Assembly: GCA_949710005.1 (NCBI GenBank)
Contig: OX453273.1
Location: forward strand, 9,232,746-9,296,745
Direction of reading: 5' to 3'
From: Ricordea florida
Lineage: Eukaryota; Cnidaria; Anthozoa; Corallimorpharia; Ricordeidae
DNA: 64,000 nt
Part shown: in pieces, positions 23,211 through 33,200 of the stretch
How positions within the stretch are numbered: position 1 is the first letter of the stretch
Layout: every line of letters starts with the position of its first letter
Translations under genes and position numbers: made by a program
The notes under the pieces: model-generated
What the model was told of the DNA's origin: nothing
Databases searched by the model: none
The model's input: only the letters and a program-made list of their open reading frames with translations

Positions 23211-26085
23211 GGGGATGTGGTTGTCCACGATAATCCTCAAGGGATTCCTGCTAACAGCCTCATTCATGCATGGAGTCACGCACCAATGATTTAAAAATGA
23301 GCCACCATATCTTCAAGTTTAGTTTACATGATCTTGTTTTAGCACTACAAGAAATCACTGACGACCTCCTTTGATCGATACCCTGACGCCAACTTTGTGG
23401 TTATTTTGGAAGAAGATCTGGACGTGTCTGTGGATATCCTCAGCTACTTCAAACAACTTCTACCCGTGTTAGAAAAAGACGAAAGTCTTTATTGCATTTC
23501 AGCTTGGAACGATCAGGTTTGTGGTGACTCTGGCCATAGTTGCTTTGAATTTACCCCTTTCAAAGAACTACCGCTAAACACGAAACAAAGTTATTGTCCT
23601 AGCCAATCACAACTTATGCGCAAGTCTAATTCACCAATCAAAACGCAAGACAATTACAACTTGTCAGAGCTGGTTTGAAAAGTTGCACAACATTTTTTAG
23701 CGAATCACGTAGCGTGAAAATGCAAACCAAATAAAGCAATTGCGGAATTACTTTGGACAGTGAATTGAACACCAGCCTAGTTAAGAAAATACTGACCATA
23801 AATTTCCGGTCAGTTAAGCGTTAACCACATAGACTGCAAGCTTGTTCCAAACTGTTTGTCTCGGGTTTACCTCGGTGTAAAAACCTGTGAAGGTTTTCTT
23901 TGTTTTTTTTCTTTCACTAGTATTTTCCCAGTCTCTATTGTTTTTCTCCTTTGTTTTCTTTGCTCTACGTCACTCGTGAACGTGACAGGTTTTTACACCG
24001 AGGATGAGCCTCTGTCGCTGTTCACAGTTTTGCAGTCACCTTCAAAGAAACTGCGAAACATGACACAACGGTGAAGCGTTAAACTGCGACATCTTGTATT
24101 CCTCGGTTATATTAATTACATACAGCCAGTTGAATAATCTCTCTGTGTTGTTCCCAGGGCTATACGCATACCGCTAAGGACCCGTCCATGTTGTATCGTG
24201 TGGAAACAATGCCAGGCCTAGGTTGGTAAGTATGCACGTAATTACTACGACAAAGTTCCACGTCTACATCGGAATTTTTATGTAACAACAGCCTCTCTCA
24301 TTCCTGCTATACTTCAGTAAAAGTAAAGTTATTACGAAGACGCAGAACATACTGCTATGAAGTATACAAGAAAGCCAACTTTTCTTTTTCTTACAGGGTG
24401 TTGAGTCGTAAATTGTACAAGGGCGAACTGGAAGCGAAGTGGCCCAAGCCCAGTGACTTCTGGGATTGGGATATATGGATGAGACAGCCCAACCAGATAA
24501 AGGGCCGAGAGTGCATAATACCCGACATCTCTCGCACTTTCCATTTTGGTGCCAAGGGCCTGAATGTGAACCCGTTCATGCAAGATGCTTACTTTACAGC
24601 GCATGCTCTGAACACGCAATCCAATGTGAAGCTTAATGTTGGTACAATGTACAAGGAGATGTACGAAAAGGAAATAGGGAGGTTGCTAAGGTAAGAGATC
24701 GATGAGCAAACCGTCACGTCTTGTGGGGGGGGGGGGGGGGAGGGGGTGTAGCGTGAGCAGTAAACGTTCTTCCTGTACTAGATTCTCTCCACCAGAATCG
24801 AGTGCCTACGTCTCAGCTGCGTTTGTCTTTGGTGACACCGAACGTTTTTGGGACTGCATTTTTTTGGTGGATGATTGTAGTCACTGTTTATTTCCCTGGC
24901 TTGGGTTTTTTGGGAGATTCAAAAACGTTTCGGGCCCGGAAAAAGTATGAACACTCACTTAAAAAAAATCATTATTTAGACTTGGATTTAAAGAGTAGCT
25001 TGGAAGAGCTAATAACTCCGAGTATAAACACAACAAACTTTGCTAACTAAAGAATCCCAGCTGGCGGGAGGCAGACCAGCTGGCTATTTACAAGCGTCGC
25101 TGAAGATATGAAGGATATGAAACTCGTGATTACCGTATTACATAACCAGATACTCTACAAACCGATTATTTTTACTCTCTTTAAAAGGAGAAAAGTCTTC
25201 TTCTGGCTGAGTTTGATGACCAAAACCGTCTTTATTACCAAACTGCTGTGTGAGTTATATCCTCGGAGTCTTCCAAATAATTTTCTTTCCAAATAATTTC
25301 CTAATAATAGTCCTTAGCGCACAAATGAAACCAACGTGCAAGTCAAGCCCCATTGTATTTCTTAACCTTGAAAATGAATGAAATTTAAATTTAAGTTGTA
25401 AACATTGCGATCATAAAATAGATGTCTGGGACTGGTAAGAAAACATAGCTTCCGCGCCATTTGATTTGGGGTGATTGGAGCCTAACAGGATATTTGGTAG
25501 AACCATAATGGAAGAATGCAAAGTTCAAAAATAGTTATCCTCACAGAGAAACATGGAAAATTAATCCGTTGATCCAGATATCATCTTACTCTGTATAATA
25601 AAGATTCTTATTATTGACTTTAATTTTTAAAGAGCTGTGAAACTCTTCTTATTTTCTTTGTATTATTTCCATTATTGCTTTAGCATCTTAATAATTTTTA
25701 CATTCTTACCTTATCCATCTCTTTAAAGAACTCTTTTGTTTTAGATTATTTCTTTACTCTCTGCAGAACCGCTGAACTTCTGGATCATTCGAAGACACCC
25801 TGTAGCAACCCCAAGGATTTTGTCCCCTTTACAAAAAATAGAACGTACGCGCTTTACTTCAGAATGGATAATAAATTCGATTTTACCACGTGGTACAACG
25901 TGGCACGTTGCACGAGGATCTGGGACCTAGATGCCCGTGGGTTCCACAACAGCTTATGGCGGATGTGGTTTAATGGCAATCACATTGTAATGGTTGGGTG
26001 TCCCGCGTCACCGTACTGCGCTTACAAATCAGACAGCTTAGAAACAATTTACATGCCCAAAAGTGAAACAAGACCACCTGACTGA
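6126..26085 (+). CDS. POMGNT1: Protein O-linked-mannose beta-1,2-N-acetylglucosaminyltransferase 1, nine exons
   Basis: Coding exons: 6126-6432, 17804-17868, 18781-18960, 20908-21223, 22132-22400, 23343-23516, 24158-24225, 24397-24690, 25767-26085. All junctions are GT-AG and join in frame to 1992 nt (about 663 residues; the human protein has 660). The product is a Golgi type II membrane enzyme that adds GlcNAc to protein O-mannose. Exon 1 encodes the cytosolic tail, an anchor at residues 41-62 ([20 protein letters not shown]) and stem. Exons 2-4 give the stem carbohydrate-binding domain ([12 protein letters not shown], then WRDMWAFV). Exons 5-8 give the GT13 catalytic domain ([13 protein letters not shown]; metal-site EEDLD near 23407; [29 protein letters not shown]). 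Exon 9 holds [18 protein letters not shown] and ASPY. AATAAA lies at 26109-26114. The start ATG follows an open TTG; a second Met (near 6238), just before the anchor, is an alternative. Intron 1 (11.4 kb) hosts a Helitron. Confidence 0.95.
7413..7614. mobile_element. GGTCTCAATGGGG-type MITE, copy 1
   Basis: The termini are inverted copies of GGTCTCAATGGGGT. The interior is made of repeated TTTTACGGCTAACGGTTAAT modules. ATAAAT flanks both sides (7407-7412 and 7615-7620), suggesting a 6-bp duplication. A second copy lies at 19029-19195. Confidence 0.8.
7718..8178. mobile_element. 461-bp MITE with long (about 150 bp) TIRs
   Basis: The left arm starts TACCCTGGTCCCAGAGG and the right arm ends GGGACCAGGGTA. 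The inverted similarity continues inward through the shared block CCTTGGCCTCGAATCTCACT. The 9 bp next to each end (7709-7717 and 8179-8187) match at seven positions, consistent with an old 9-bp duplication. No coding capacity is visible. Confidence 0.75.
8340..8438 (+). repeat. Two-copy direct repeat upstream of the Helitron ORFs
   Basis: Two 45-bp copies (8340-8383 and 8395-8438), both carrying AACGTGTTTC and GCTGTGGACTGTGTTTTT, lie about 55 bp apart. A GTAAGT-type donor follows at 8455. They may belong to the Helitron 5' leader. Confidence 0.5.
8706..9050 (+). repeat. 57-bp minisatellite, about six units
   Basis: Units of 57 bp contain two small inverted motifs, GAGTTGTGTAGCTC and GACCATGATTTGTGGTC. 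Because 57 is a multiple of three, the array stays open in more than one frame and reads as a 19-residue repeat ([18 protein letters not shown]). One unit carries an extra A near 8986 that shifts the frame. I treat it as a non-coding repeat unless a transcript shows otherwise. Confidence 0.85.
9051..9540 (+). pseudogene. Open frame between minisatellite and Helitron ORF, function unknown
   Basis: About 160 codons are open and end at 9540. The tail is strongly basic ([20 protein letters not shown] near 9385) and the frame has several cysteines ([13 protein letters not shown]). No ATG of its own is convincing; the frame runs in from the minisatellite. It could be a first exon of the Helitron protein or captured sequence. 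I do not recognise a domain. Confidence 0.3.
9571..12555 (+). pseudogene. Helitron RepHel N-terminal part: OTU protease and Rep domain (frameshifted end)
   Basis: The frame opens with GTG; the first ATG is at about 9642. In order: an OTU-type cysteine protease domain (residues about 60-200; catalytic Cys in [17 protein letters not shown], His in ELHYVST); basic coiled repeats around 10200-10480 (units like [18 protein letters not shown]); a C-x2-C zinc-finger-like segment ([19 protein letters not shown]); a Helitron helicase-like region; and the Rep HxH metal motif in [12 protein letters not shown] near residue 805. The frame stops at 12555, just before the Rep tyrosine block. That block continues in another frame from about 12545 ([18 protein letters not shown]), so a single one-base deletion around 12537-12545 separates the two halves. 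Otherwise there are no internal stops over 994 codons. Confidence 0.9.
12545..14915 (+). pseudogene. Helitron RepHel C-terminal part: Rep tyrosines and Pif1/SF1 helicase
   Basis: Downstream of the frameshift the frame carries the Rep tyrosine motif ([11 protein letters not shown], 12580-12620). A SF1B Pif1-like helicase follows: Walker A GCGGTGKS near 13591, [18 protein letters not shown], Walker [11 protein letters not shown] near 13812, GDPAQLPPV near 13931, LTLNQRVQG, and motifs [17 protein letters not shown] and [13 protein letters not shown] near 14645-14768. All helicase motifs look intact. The first ATG downstream is at 12627, but this half belongs to the same polyprotein as the upstream frame. 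The activity in the family is DNA unwinding during rolling-circle transposition. Confidence 0.92.
15218..15323. repeat. 106-bp imperfect palindrome inside the Helitron
   Basis: TTTCTGATTGCTTCCATTTC and its complement bound two arms of about 49 bp. The centre is CAAGAACTGTGG, a 7-bp loop, then CCACAGTTCTTG. It lies between the helicase and RPA genes. It could be a MITE, a regulatory hairpin or an internal terminator for the first transcript. Confidence 0.75.
15562..16647 (+). pseudogene. Helitron-encoded RPA70-like single-strand DNA-binding protein, one premature stop
   Basis: The two frames 15562-15975 and 15985-16647 are in register and separated only by a TAA at 15973-15975, so this is one gene of about 361 codons with a nonsense change. 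It shows tandem OB-fold-like segments ([40 protein letters not shown]) and a C-x2-C...C-x2-C zinc ribbon ([18 protein letters not shown]), as in the C-terminal DNA-binding domain of RPA1. Animal and plant Helitrons often carry such a gene, presumably to protect single-stranded intermediates. The ATG at 15562 is the first in frame. Confidence 0.82.
18000..18641. repeat. Repeat region ending in a 106-bp palindrome (18536-18641)
   Basis: The palindrome has arms starting ACAATTATTC and ending GAATAATTGT, with CGTACATGAACTA and TAGTTCATGTACG inside. It sits at the right edge of a longer repeat whose left side has TATTATATCTAC, complemented near 18525-18535, and an inverted CCAAT box (GCGCGCTCTGATTGGTT). 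The same terminal 10-mer and CCAAT/GCGCGC motif recur at 57002-57302. It lies in POMGNT1 intron 2. Confidence 0.65.
19029..19195. mobile_element. GGTCTCAATGGGG-type MITE, copy 2
   Basis: It has the same termini and inner TTTTACGGCTAACGGTTAAT modules as 7413-7614, but fewer of them. AAGTAA flanks both sides (19023-19028 and 19196-19201). It lies in POMGNT1 intron 3. Confidence 0.8.
19560..19815. repeat. (GTGA/GTAA)n tetranucleotide repeat
   Basis: About 255 bp of GAGT/AAGT tetranucleotides with scattered substitutions, in POMGNT1 intron 3. The antisense frame reads as a Ser-Leu-Thr repeat and is not a gene. Confidence 0.95.
20336..20525. repeat. Interspersed repeat related to copies at 47990 and 61880
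   Basis: Shared blocks in opposite orientation (AGGTCAAGAAGG and GGCCAATAT here; GGCCAATATACAGCTGTCTT and TTGACCTCAC at 62153-62180) tie this to repeats in two introns of the HEAT-repeat gene. Internal GCAAGA/TCTTGC-type inverted segments suggest a MITE. The boundaries are approximate. Confidence 0.45.
20566..20800 (+). repeat. tRNA-derived SINE
   Basis: A tRNA-like head has an A-box (TTAGCTCGGCTGGCAGAGTG) and a B-box (GAGTTCAAACC). A conserved body follows (TAACTGAGGAGAATGTGCTG; TCTCGGATAAGGACGAAAAA; GTGGGACGTTAAAGATCCC). It ends about 107 bp upstream of POMGNT1 exon 4. A functional tRNA is unlikely because the body continues past the head without a terminator run. Confidence 0.8.
21520..21819. 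mobile_element. MITE with amplified terminal subrepeats
   Basis: The 40-bp unit beginning GGGTAGTGAATCATGTAAGC occurs four times in tandem at the left. Its inverse (GCTTACATGATTCACTACCC type) occurs twice at the right, around a central poly-C tract. ACTTCCCT flanks both ends (21512-21519 and 21820-21827). A single-unit relative lies at 46725-46847. It lies in POMGNT1 intron 4. The open frames across it are repeat artefacts. Confidence 0.82.
22817..23213. mobile_element. 397-bp MITE with poly-G termini and 8-bp TSD
   Basis: The ends read GGGGGGGTACTCTCATAAAT and, inverted, ATATATGGCAGTACCCCCC. GATGTGGT flanks both sides (22809-22816 and 23214-23221). The inner motif GATACCCTATTTAAGG and variants recur. 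An 8-bp duplication fits hAT. It lies in POMGNT1 intron 5. Confidence 0.82.
23869..24003. repeat. Inverted repeat in POMGNT1 intron 6
   Basis: A 19-20-bp perfect arm, ACCTCGGTGTAAAAACCTGT, is complemented at 23985-24003. About 96 bp of T-rich sequence lies between. No target duplication is evident. Confidence 0.6.
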
Positions 26086-26454
26086 TATGCGTCATCGGCG
26101 AATTTGTAAATAAAGTTGAAATCAACCGCGCTTTGATTGTGTCCCTATCGTATTGCATTCAAAGGCGAGATTAGGGACGCACACGGGGGTGGGAAGCTGG
26201 AGGGGGAAAGAAAGGTTTTTTTCTTCTCGTCCTGGTGCTTCCCACCCTCGCACTACCCGCTCAAACGCTTCGCACACTCCCATCCCCTTTCCCTTTGAAT
26301 GCAGACCACGCAGGCTATAACCTGTTACAGGGCCTCAGATGGTGAAGGGCAGTGGTTAGGCCAGGCGCTGTTTTGCTGGTTTCACTGATTCTCATCGGCG
26401 GAGATATTTAATTGTCTCGCTGCAGGTTCTCAGCGACAGCACTTCGTCTTCGCG

Positions 26455-28570
26455 AAGAAAACACTACGAGATGTCCCTGCCACTTCGAGATGATATGTTT
26501 GAGCTACCATCATACAGGAGGCTAGCAGAGAACCGTCTCAAATGCTTGAAAGGAAAATTTGAAAGAAACCAGAAGTTCAAAGAAGACTTCGTTGCTTTCA
26601 TGAATGGCATTATCAAGAATGGTTACGCGGAGATAGCATTAGCAAAGAACAAGAAGGCGTGGTACATTCGGCATCATGGTGTTTACCACCCGAAGAAGTT
26701 AGGGAAAGGTAAGAGTTGTTTTCGATTGTTGGCGGAGTTTCAAGGTCAGTATCTTGACAAGAATCTCCCCCAGGGTCCTGACTTAACAAACTCCCTAGTC
26801 GGCGTATTGTGTTGTTTTCGTCAGGAGGCAGTGGCCAGGGACGGCAGAGCGTATTTTAAAGTGGAGGGGTTTGAAAACGAGCGCCGAAGGCGCGAATTTG
26901 TAGGGGGTTCTGGGGGCGTCCTCCCCAAAAAATGTTAAGATCTAGAGGCTAGGAAATGATATTTTCAACATTCGTCATGAGATATTTCTTAAAAAAGACA
27001 ACCTGGATAAGTGTAAAATGACGAAAAATGTCATCATCGTAAAAAGTGGGGGAGGGGGGGGGATAAAGCCCCCCAGCCTCCCCAGCTCTGCCGTCTCTGT
27101 TGGCGTTTGCACGTGACATCGTGATTACCTGCGATTCCTGTGGTGTGAAAACGGTGACACCAGAAAAGAAACCCAGGAATACAGAATGAAGGTCCATCTA
27201 TTCGGAGCTGGCTCCTCTGTTAGATGTGCTGACCTAGCCCTGAAGACCTCAGTCGAAGAAAATCAGCTGGCTCCTCTTTCAGATGTGCTAACCTAGTCCT
27301 GAAGACCTCAGTCGAAGGCAATCAGCAATACCTTGGATGCGTTGCTGCTAACTTTCTCAAACGAGATTTCTGCATAGGTGATGGTCTGAAGTCTGTTGAG
27401 ATCAAACAAGAAGCAGTCTTCCTTATCGAGAATAGTAAGAACAAGTGCGCTGAAGGAGGTTTTGACTTCCCAAGTTCATCTGCGATCTCAAAAAGTTATC
27501 GAGTCGATTCCATATAAAGACCGCGTAACAGGAATAGGGAGCCTGGACCCGGAACATGATGACCTGTCCCCCTGAAAAAGTTCTGGGAGTCGCCGAATGG
27601 TGTGAAAAGTGATGCCTTTCGTTTTGGCATCATATGCATTCTTTAAGACAAGTCCCTCACAAGACGCGGCACACTCTCTACCGTAAGTTCCATTTACGAT
27701 CAAGCAATGACGAAAGGAAGTGGAAAGGTACAGTGTCCTGTTCACTTGTATGACCTCAAAAGCCATTCACCTAGAAGTAGCCCACACATTGGACACTGAC
27801 TCCTTTCTGAATGCCCTACGACGGTTTACATGCAGATGTGGACCTGTTCGACAACTTCGGATTGAGCAAGGCGCGAACTTCAGGAAGCCCTCTCTGAAAT
27901 AGATCAATACAAAGTCAATATTGAAATACTCAAAATGAATTGTGACTGGATTGAAGTGAAATTCAACACACCCTCCGCCAGTCATATAGACGGTGTCTGA
28001 GAGAGGCAGATAAAGACCATCCAAAGTGTTCTTTCAGGCCTTCTCGAGAATAACCGGGCTCTCCTGAATGATGAAGCTCTGTTTCTGATGTGTGAAGCAG
28101 AGGCAGTTTTTAATAATCGCCCCCTCACAACTGATAATACCACTTATCCAAACTCAGTAGAACCTTTGACGCCGAACCACCTGCTAGCTCAAAAGTTATG
28201 AGTAGTGTTACCACACCCTTGTGTTTTCCAAATGTTAGATCTATATGCTCGAAAACAATGGAGAAACGTACAGCATATGACTAATGAAGTTTGGGTGCAC
28301 TAGAGAAAGGAGTTTCTTCAATCGTTGCTGCAAAAGCAAAAATGGACAGCTAAAAGAAGACACATGTGCGTGGGTGATATAGTCATGATCACGGATGAAG
28401 ACAACCCTCGTATTCAATGGAAGTTGGCCCGGGGCTAGTAGCTTACATATCAGGATGAGGACGCTTGGTTCGACGAGTGAGGTTGACCGTTGGTGATGCA
28501 AACCGAGAGCGACCAGCGCACAAGCTTGTACTTCTCCTGTCAAACGAGACTTGCGAGAAACCGGGTATCC
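26455..28570 (+). pseudogene. Degenerate BEL/Pao retrotransposon pol
   Basis: At 26471-26938 an open frame matches the Pao-type RT start (LPLRDDMFELPSYRRLAENR, FERNQKFKEDFVAFM, WYIRHHGVYHPKKLGKGK). It then degrades into unrelated sequence. From about 27210 onward broken frames continue, with integrase-like pieces (RYSVLFTCMTSKAIHLEVAH near 27728; LDTDSFLNALRRFTCRCGPV). Scattered recognisable C-terminal blocks run to about 28560. Multiple stops and frameshifts make it inactive. No LTRs were recognised. It begins about 370 bp after the POMGNT1 stop. Confidence 0.8.
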
Positions 28571-30025
28571 CCACCTAGGAGCCTCCAAGAGCAACCTGAA
28601 ATTTAATGAACTTTGATGTACCATAGAAACTTCTTTAGCCATTATTGGTAGAGTTATTCTAAATATTATCGTTTTATCGTTAAGATGTTTCAGTTACCCA
28701 GATGAAGTTTAGATTTAGTTTTAAATTGACTGTGCAATTTAGGGGAGCCATGTTGCCGCTGGCATATAGGCTACGCAGTCAAAACCTAGGAGCAATGAAG
28801 CCTTGTAATGTAAACAAAAGTGACGTGTAATGAACATAGCGCCTTAGTACTAACAACGCGTGTTACAAGACAATATCTGAGAGTACTCTAGTATTCATGT
28901 GACCTCTACCCGTGAACGTTGGCATGTATAGTTTCTACTTGTTACCACACGAATCGTTTCTATTAGTTTCTTTGTACTGCTCAGTATATATTGTTTTACA
29001 TTTGTCAAAGATCGCACAGGCTTTATCGCTTGTTGTTATTTCAGTCGGTCACACATGCAAATCAACGATAAATCGAACCGTCACATTCAAATGGATCGTT
29101 TCTTTAGAGTTTGTGTGGTAGTAAGTCTGGCAATTCCGCTAAACTATCTATGCTATTCACCATGGGCGTTTTCCATTCACCAAAAAATTCCGGAAATTCC
29201 GTTGGGAAATGTCCATCGATGAGGAACGCGTTCCATTTGACACAGGTTCCATTCATTCCCAGGGGACCGAAGAAGAAGCTGCCCTTTCTCTTTACCTAAG
29301 ATATGGCCGTGGAGAATTTCCCGCGTGAAAGGCTTGGAACTGGTGAAATGGAACACGCATTTTCCATCGGAAAGTTTTCAACAGAAAAACAGGGTTGTTT
29401 ACCATTTACCACAAATTCCCGGAAATTCCGGTTGGGATGTAAATGTTAAACGTTTTTTCGGTTCGTCCCACCGGAAAATTCCCAGGACAAACGGAAATTC
29501 TGAAAAGGTAGTCCCGTTTTCCCGGTTGGGACGCCAGAGGAGTTCCGAATGGAAATTCGTTTACCATTTACAAGTTCCTCGAGTTTCGTACTAGTTTCAG
29601 GCCTCTCCGAGCGCAATCGCTTCAACAACAGTCTAGCGCGGCGCGACAATCCGGAAATTTGGGGGCAAATGGTAAACGACACGTACCGTTCCTTCCGAAC
29701 GAAAATTCCGAACCGACATTTCCGGGAATTTGTGGTAAATGGTAAACAACCCAGGGGTGCTTACCATTTGACAGAAAAAACCGGTTGGGGTGCCCAGTGG
29801 CATAATGGTAAGCGGTTTACCAACTCACCCCAGAATGCCATTCCATTACCTTTCCCGCCCTACTTGAAATCATGGCGGACCAAGGCGTCTTGATGGCCTT
29901 TATAGAAACTGCGGAGGATTTTGAAATCGAAAACATGTTGAAGGAGATGTTCTATCTCAAACGTCGTGAAATTGCACGCAGAGCACTAAAACGCCTCCAT
30001 GATGTCCTCCATGATCTAAAATGGC

Positions 30026-30215
30026 TGTGACGAAACTAATGTGGTTTATCTAGAAACCACAAGGGCTGACCGAAATAGTTTACGTGTCGGCAGTATCTAT
30101 TACCGGAAATACTTTAGATTTTCACTAGCCACTTCTAGCACATGTATTACTTGCATTCTATCCGCTCTACATTAAACGTCGTTTTGCTAAACAAAGTCTC
30201 TCGCGTGTTGTTACA
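30026..30215 (+). repeat. 5' LTR of the gypsy element
   Basis: A 190-bp repeat with TG...CA ends. It should hold the promoter of the element, but I see no clear TATA box. Same sequence as 34430-34619. Confidence 0.97.
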
Positions 30216-30288
30216 TGGTGGCAGCGAGTGGAGAGCTATAGTGGTACAATATTACACATAGTTTCTCATAAACGCAAGAGTTAAAAGA

Positions 30289-33200
30289 ATGGCATCGGGA
30301 TACTCCCTACCACCTCCAGCGCACCTCGAGATTCATGACTCGAACGCTGCGGAAAAGTGGAAAAAGTTCCTGTTAGCATGGGAAAACTACGCTCTCGCCA
30401 CAGAGCTCAGCGAGAAGTCCCAGCCAGTACAAGTAGCCACACTCTTGACAGTGATAGGCGAAGAAGCAAGAGAGGTGTACTCCACCTTTAACGACTGGGT
30501 AAACGAGGGAGACGACAAGAAAATCGGACCAGTACTAAAGAAACTAGGAGATTACTGCGAACCGCGCAAGAACATTCCCTTCGAAAGATATCGCTTCAAC
30601 CGACGTATTCAAGAGCCAGGAGAGACTTACGACCAGTATCGCACGGCACTTCGAAAGTTAGCCGAGGGTTGCAACTTTGCAACAATAACTCCCGAAGAAA
30701 TACTTCGCGACCGCCTGTTGTTTGGAATTCGTGAACCCAAACTCAGAGAGAGATTGTTAAGAGAGACAACATTAACACTCGCCAAAACAGACGAAATCTG
30801 CAGGGCATCCGAGAGCACGACTGCTCAGATGAAACTTATGGAAAAAGAAGAGAATCCATCAAGCACTGTAAATGCAGTCAGAGAACAAAGCAAGAACCTT
30901 AAAGTGCCAAGAAAACGAAATCTCAAAGGCAAGGACTCCCAACACGGAAAGCCCAAAGAATGTGAGAGGTGTGGCTCTGTTCATGATCACGCAAAGAAAG
31001 AACAATGTCCGGCTTTCGGCAAGACGTGTTTGAAGTGTGGTAAACTATCGCATTTTGCAGCTAAATGTCGCAGTAAGAAACGAGACAACAACACTCGCAC
31101 GTTTGTTAGAGCTGTCGACGACGATGTCAGCGAATCCGAGGTATTCTACGCCGACATGATATCAGCAGTAGATCTGGATGATTCCCAACTCGTGACACTA
31201 AAACTGGAGTCTGGCAATTATCTGCGGTTTCAACCGGACACTGGAGCACAGTGCAACGTAATTCCGGTGAGCCTCTACAAGAAAGCCACAAAAGACCACA
31301 AATTGGAGCGCGTGACACCACTGAACACTCAACTCTCAGCCTACGGTGGTTCGAAATTACAAGTTGTGGGCCAAGTTCGTATTACCGTGTGGCGTGACGA
31401 CTACAGATGTCAGTTGGATTGTAAACTTGTTGACAACAACACAATCCGCCCCCTCCTTGGACGAAAAGCCTGTGTGGGCATGAAGATCATTACATACACT
31501 GACAATGATCAATTAAACAAACCACAAACAGGAAATGCCCCAGTGTACTCGCTCGAAACGGCAGCAAAAGTAACGCAAGCGCCCATTACCAAAATGGCCC
31601 TGATTAAGAAATACCCGCAAGTTTTCGGCGAAGGTGTCGGAAAGCTGGCCGGTGAACACCATATTAGAATTGACAGCACCGTTAACCCTGTACAGCACGC
31701 ACCGCGTCGCGTACCTGTGGCACTCAGAGCTAAAGTAAAAGAAACCTTAGAAGACTTGGAGAAACAGGAAATCATTGCACCCGTGACCTGTCCCACAGCA
31801 TGGATAAGCTCCATGGTAACTGTACCGAAGAAAAACGGAAAACTACGCGTATGCCTGGACCCCAGGGACCTCAACCGTGCCGTCCAACGCGAGCACTACC
31901 CTCTCCCAACAATTGAAGACATTGCTACTCGACTCCATGGCGCGAAAGTCTTCACAAAGCTCGATGTACGAAACGGATTCTGGCATGTGGCCCTTGATGC
32001 AGAGTCGTCCTACCTGACAACCTTTCACACCCCGTTTGGACGTTACCGTTGGCGACGCCTGCCTTTCGGTATCAGCTCAGCTCCTGAAGTCTTCCAACGC
32101 AAAATGCACGAGCTCATTGAAGGACTTTCAGGCATCGAAGTCGTGGCAGATGATTTTATCGCAATTGGTTGCGGAAACACAGTTGAAGAGGCCATTGATG
32201 ACCACGACACAGTCCTGATTAGATTCCTGGAACGCTGCAAAGAGCGAGGCGTTAAGCTCAACACGGACAAGCTCAACCTCCGACTAACGGAAGTCCCGTT
32301 CATCGGACACGTCGCCACAGACAAAGGTCTATGTGTAGACCCCGCCAAAGTCCGGGCGATCAGCGAAATGCCAGCACCCACAGACAAGGCCGGAGTTCAG
32401 AGATTGCTGGGACTCGCACAGTATCTCAGCAAGTTCCTACCACGTCTGTCTGACATCACAAAGCCATTAAGAGAACTCACCCAGAAAGACGTACAGTGGA
32501 CCTGGGAAACTGCCCAAGAAGAGGCATTGGTGGCGCTAAAGAATGCTGTCATGACTACCCCAGTCTTGCGCTACTACAACCTAGAGGAAGAAGTCACGCT
32601 CCAGTGTGACGCCTCTCAGTTTGGGTTAGGCGCCGCCCTATTACAAAACGGACAGCCGGTGGCCTACGCATCGCGTGCTCTTACAGATGCAGAAACTCGC
32701 TATGCCCAAATAGAAAAGGAACTGCTCGCAATCGTTTTTGCGTGCGAACGTTTTGAGCCGTATGTGTACGGCCGTGACGAAGTCCATGTGGAAAGCGACC
32801 ACCAGCCCTTAGAGTCAATCTTTCTAAAGCCACTCCACTCAGCACCTAAGCGACTCCAGCGAATGTTGCTGAGACTCCAAAAGTACAGCCTTCGAGTGAC
32901 TTACAAGAAAGGTCACGACATGTTTCTGGCCGACACCCTGAGCAGAGCTTTCCTCCCAGAGGTCAACGCCTGTGAGTTCACGCAAGAGCTCGAGGAAGTG
33001 GATCACACAGCCTCACTACCAGTCAGTGACGAGCGTTGGCAGCAGATCAGACATGCATCGGCAGATGATCCTGTGTTACAGCAGCTACGTGCTACTATAC
33101 GCCGGGGATGGCCAGAAACCAGATCCGAAATTCCGGAATGTCTCTACCCCTACTTCGACATGAGAGATGTGCTGACTGTCCAGAACGAACTCGTCTTCAA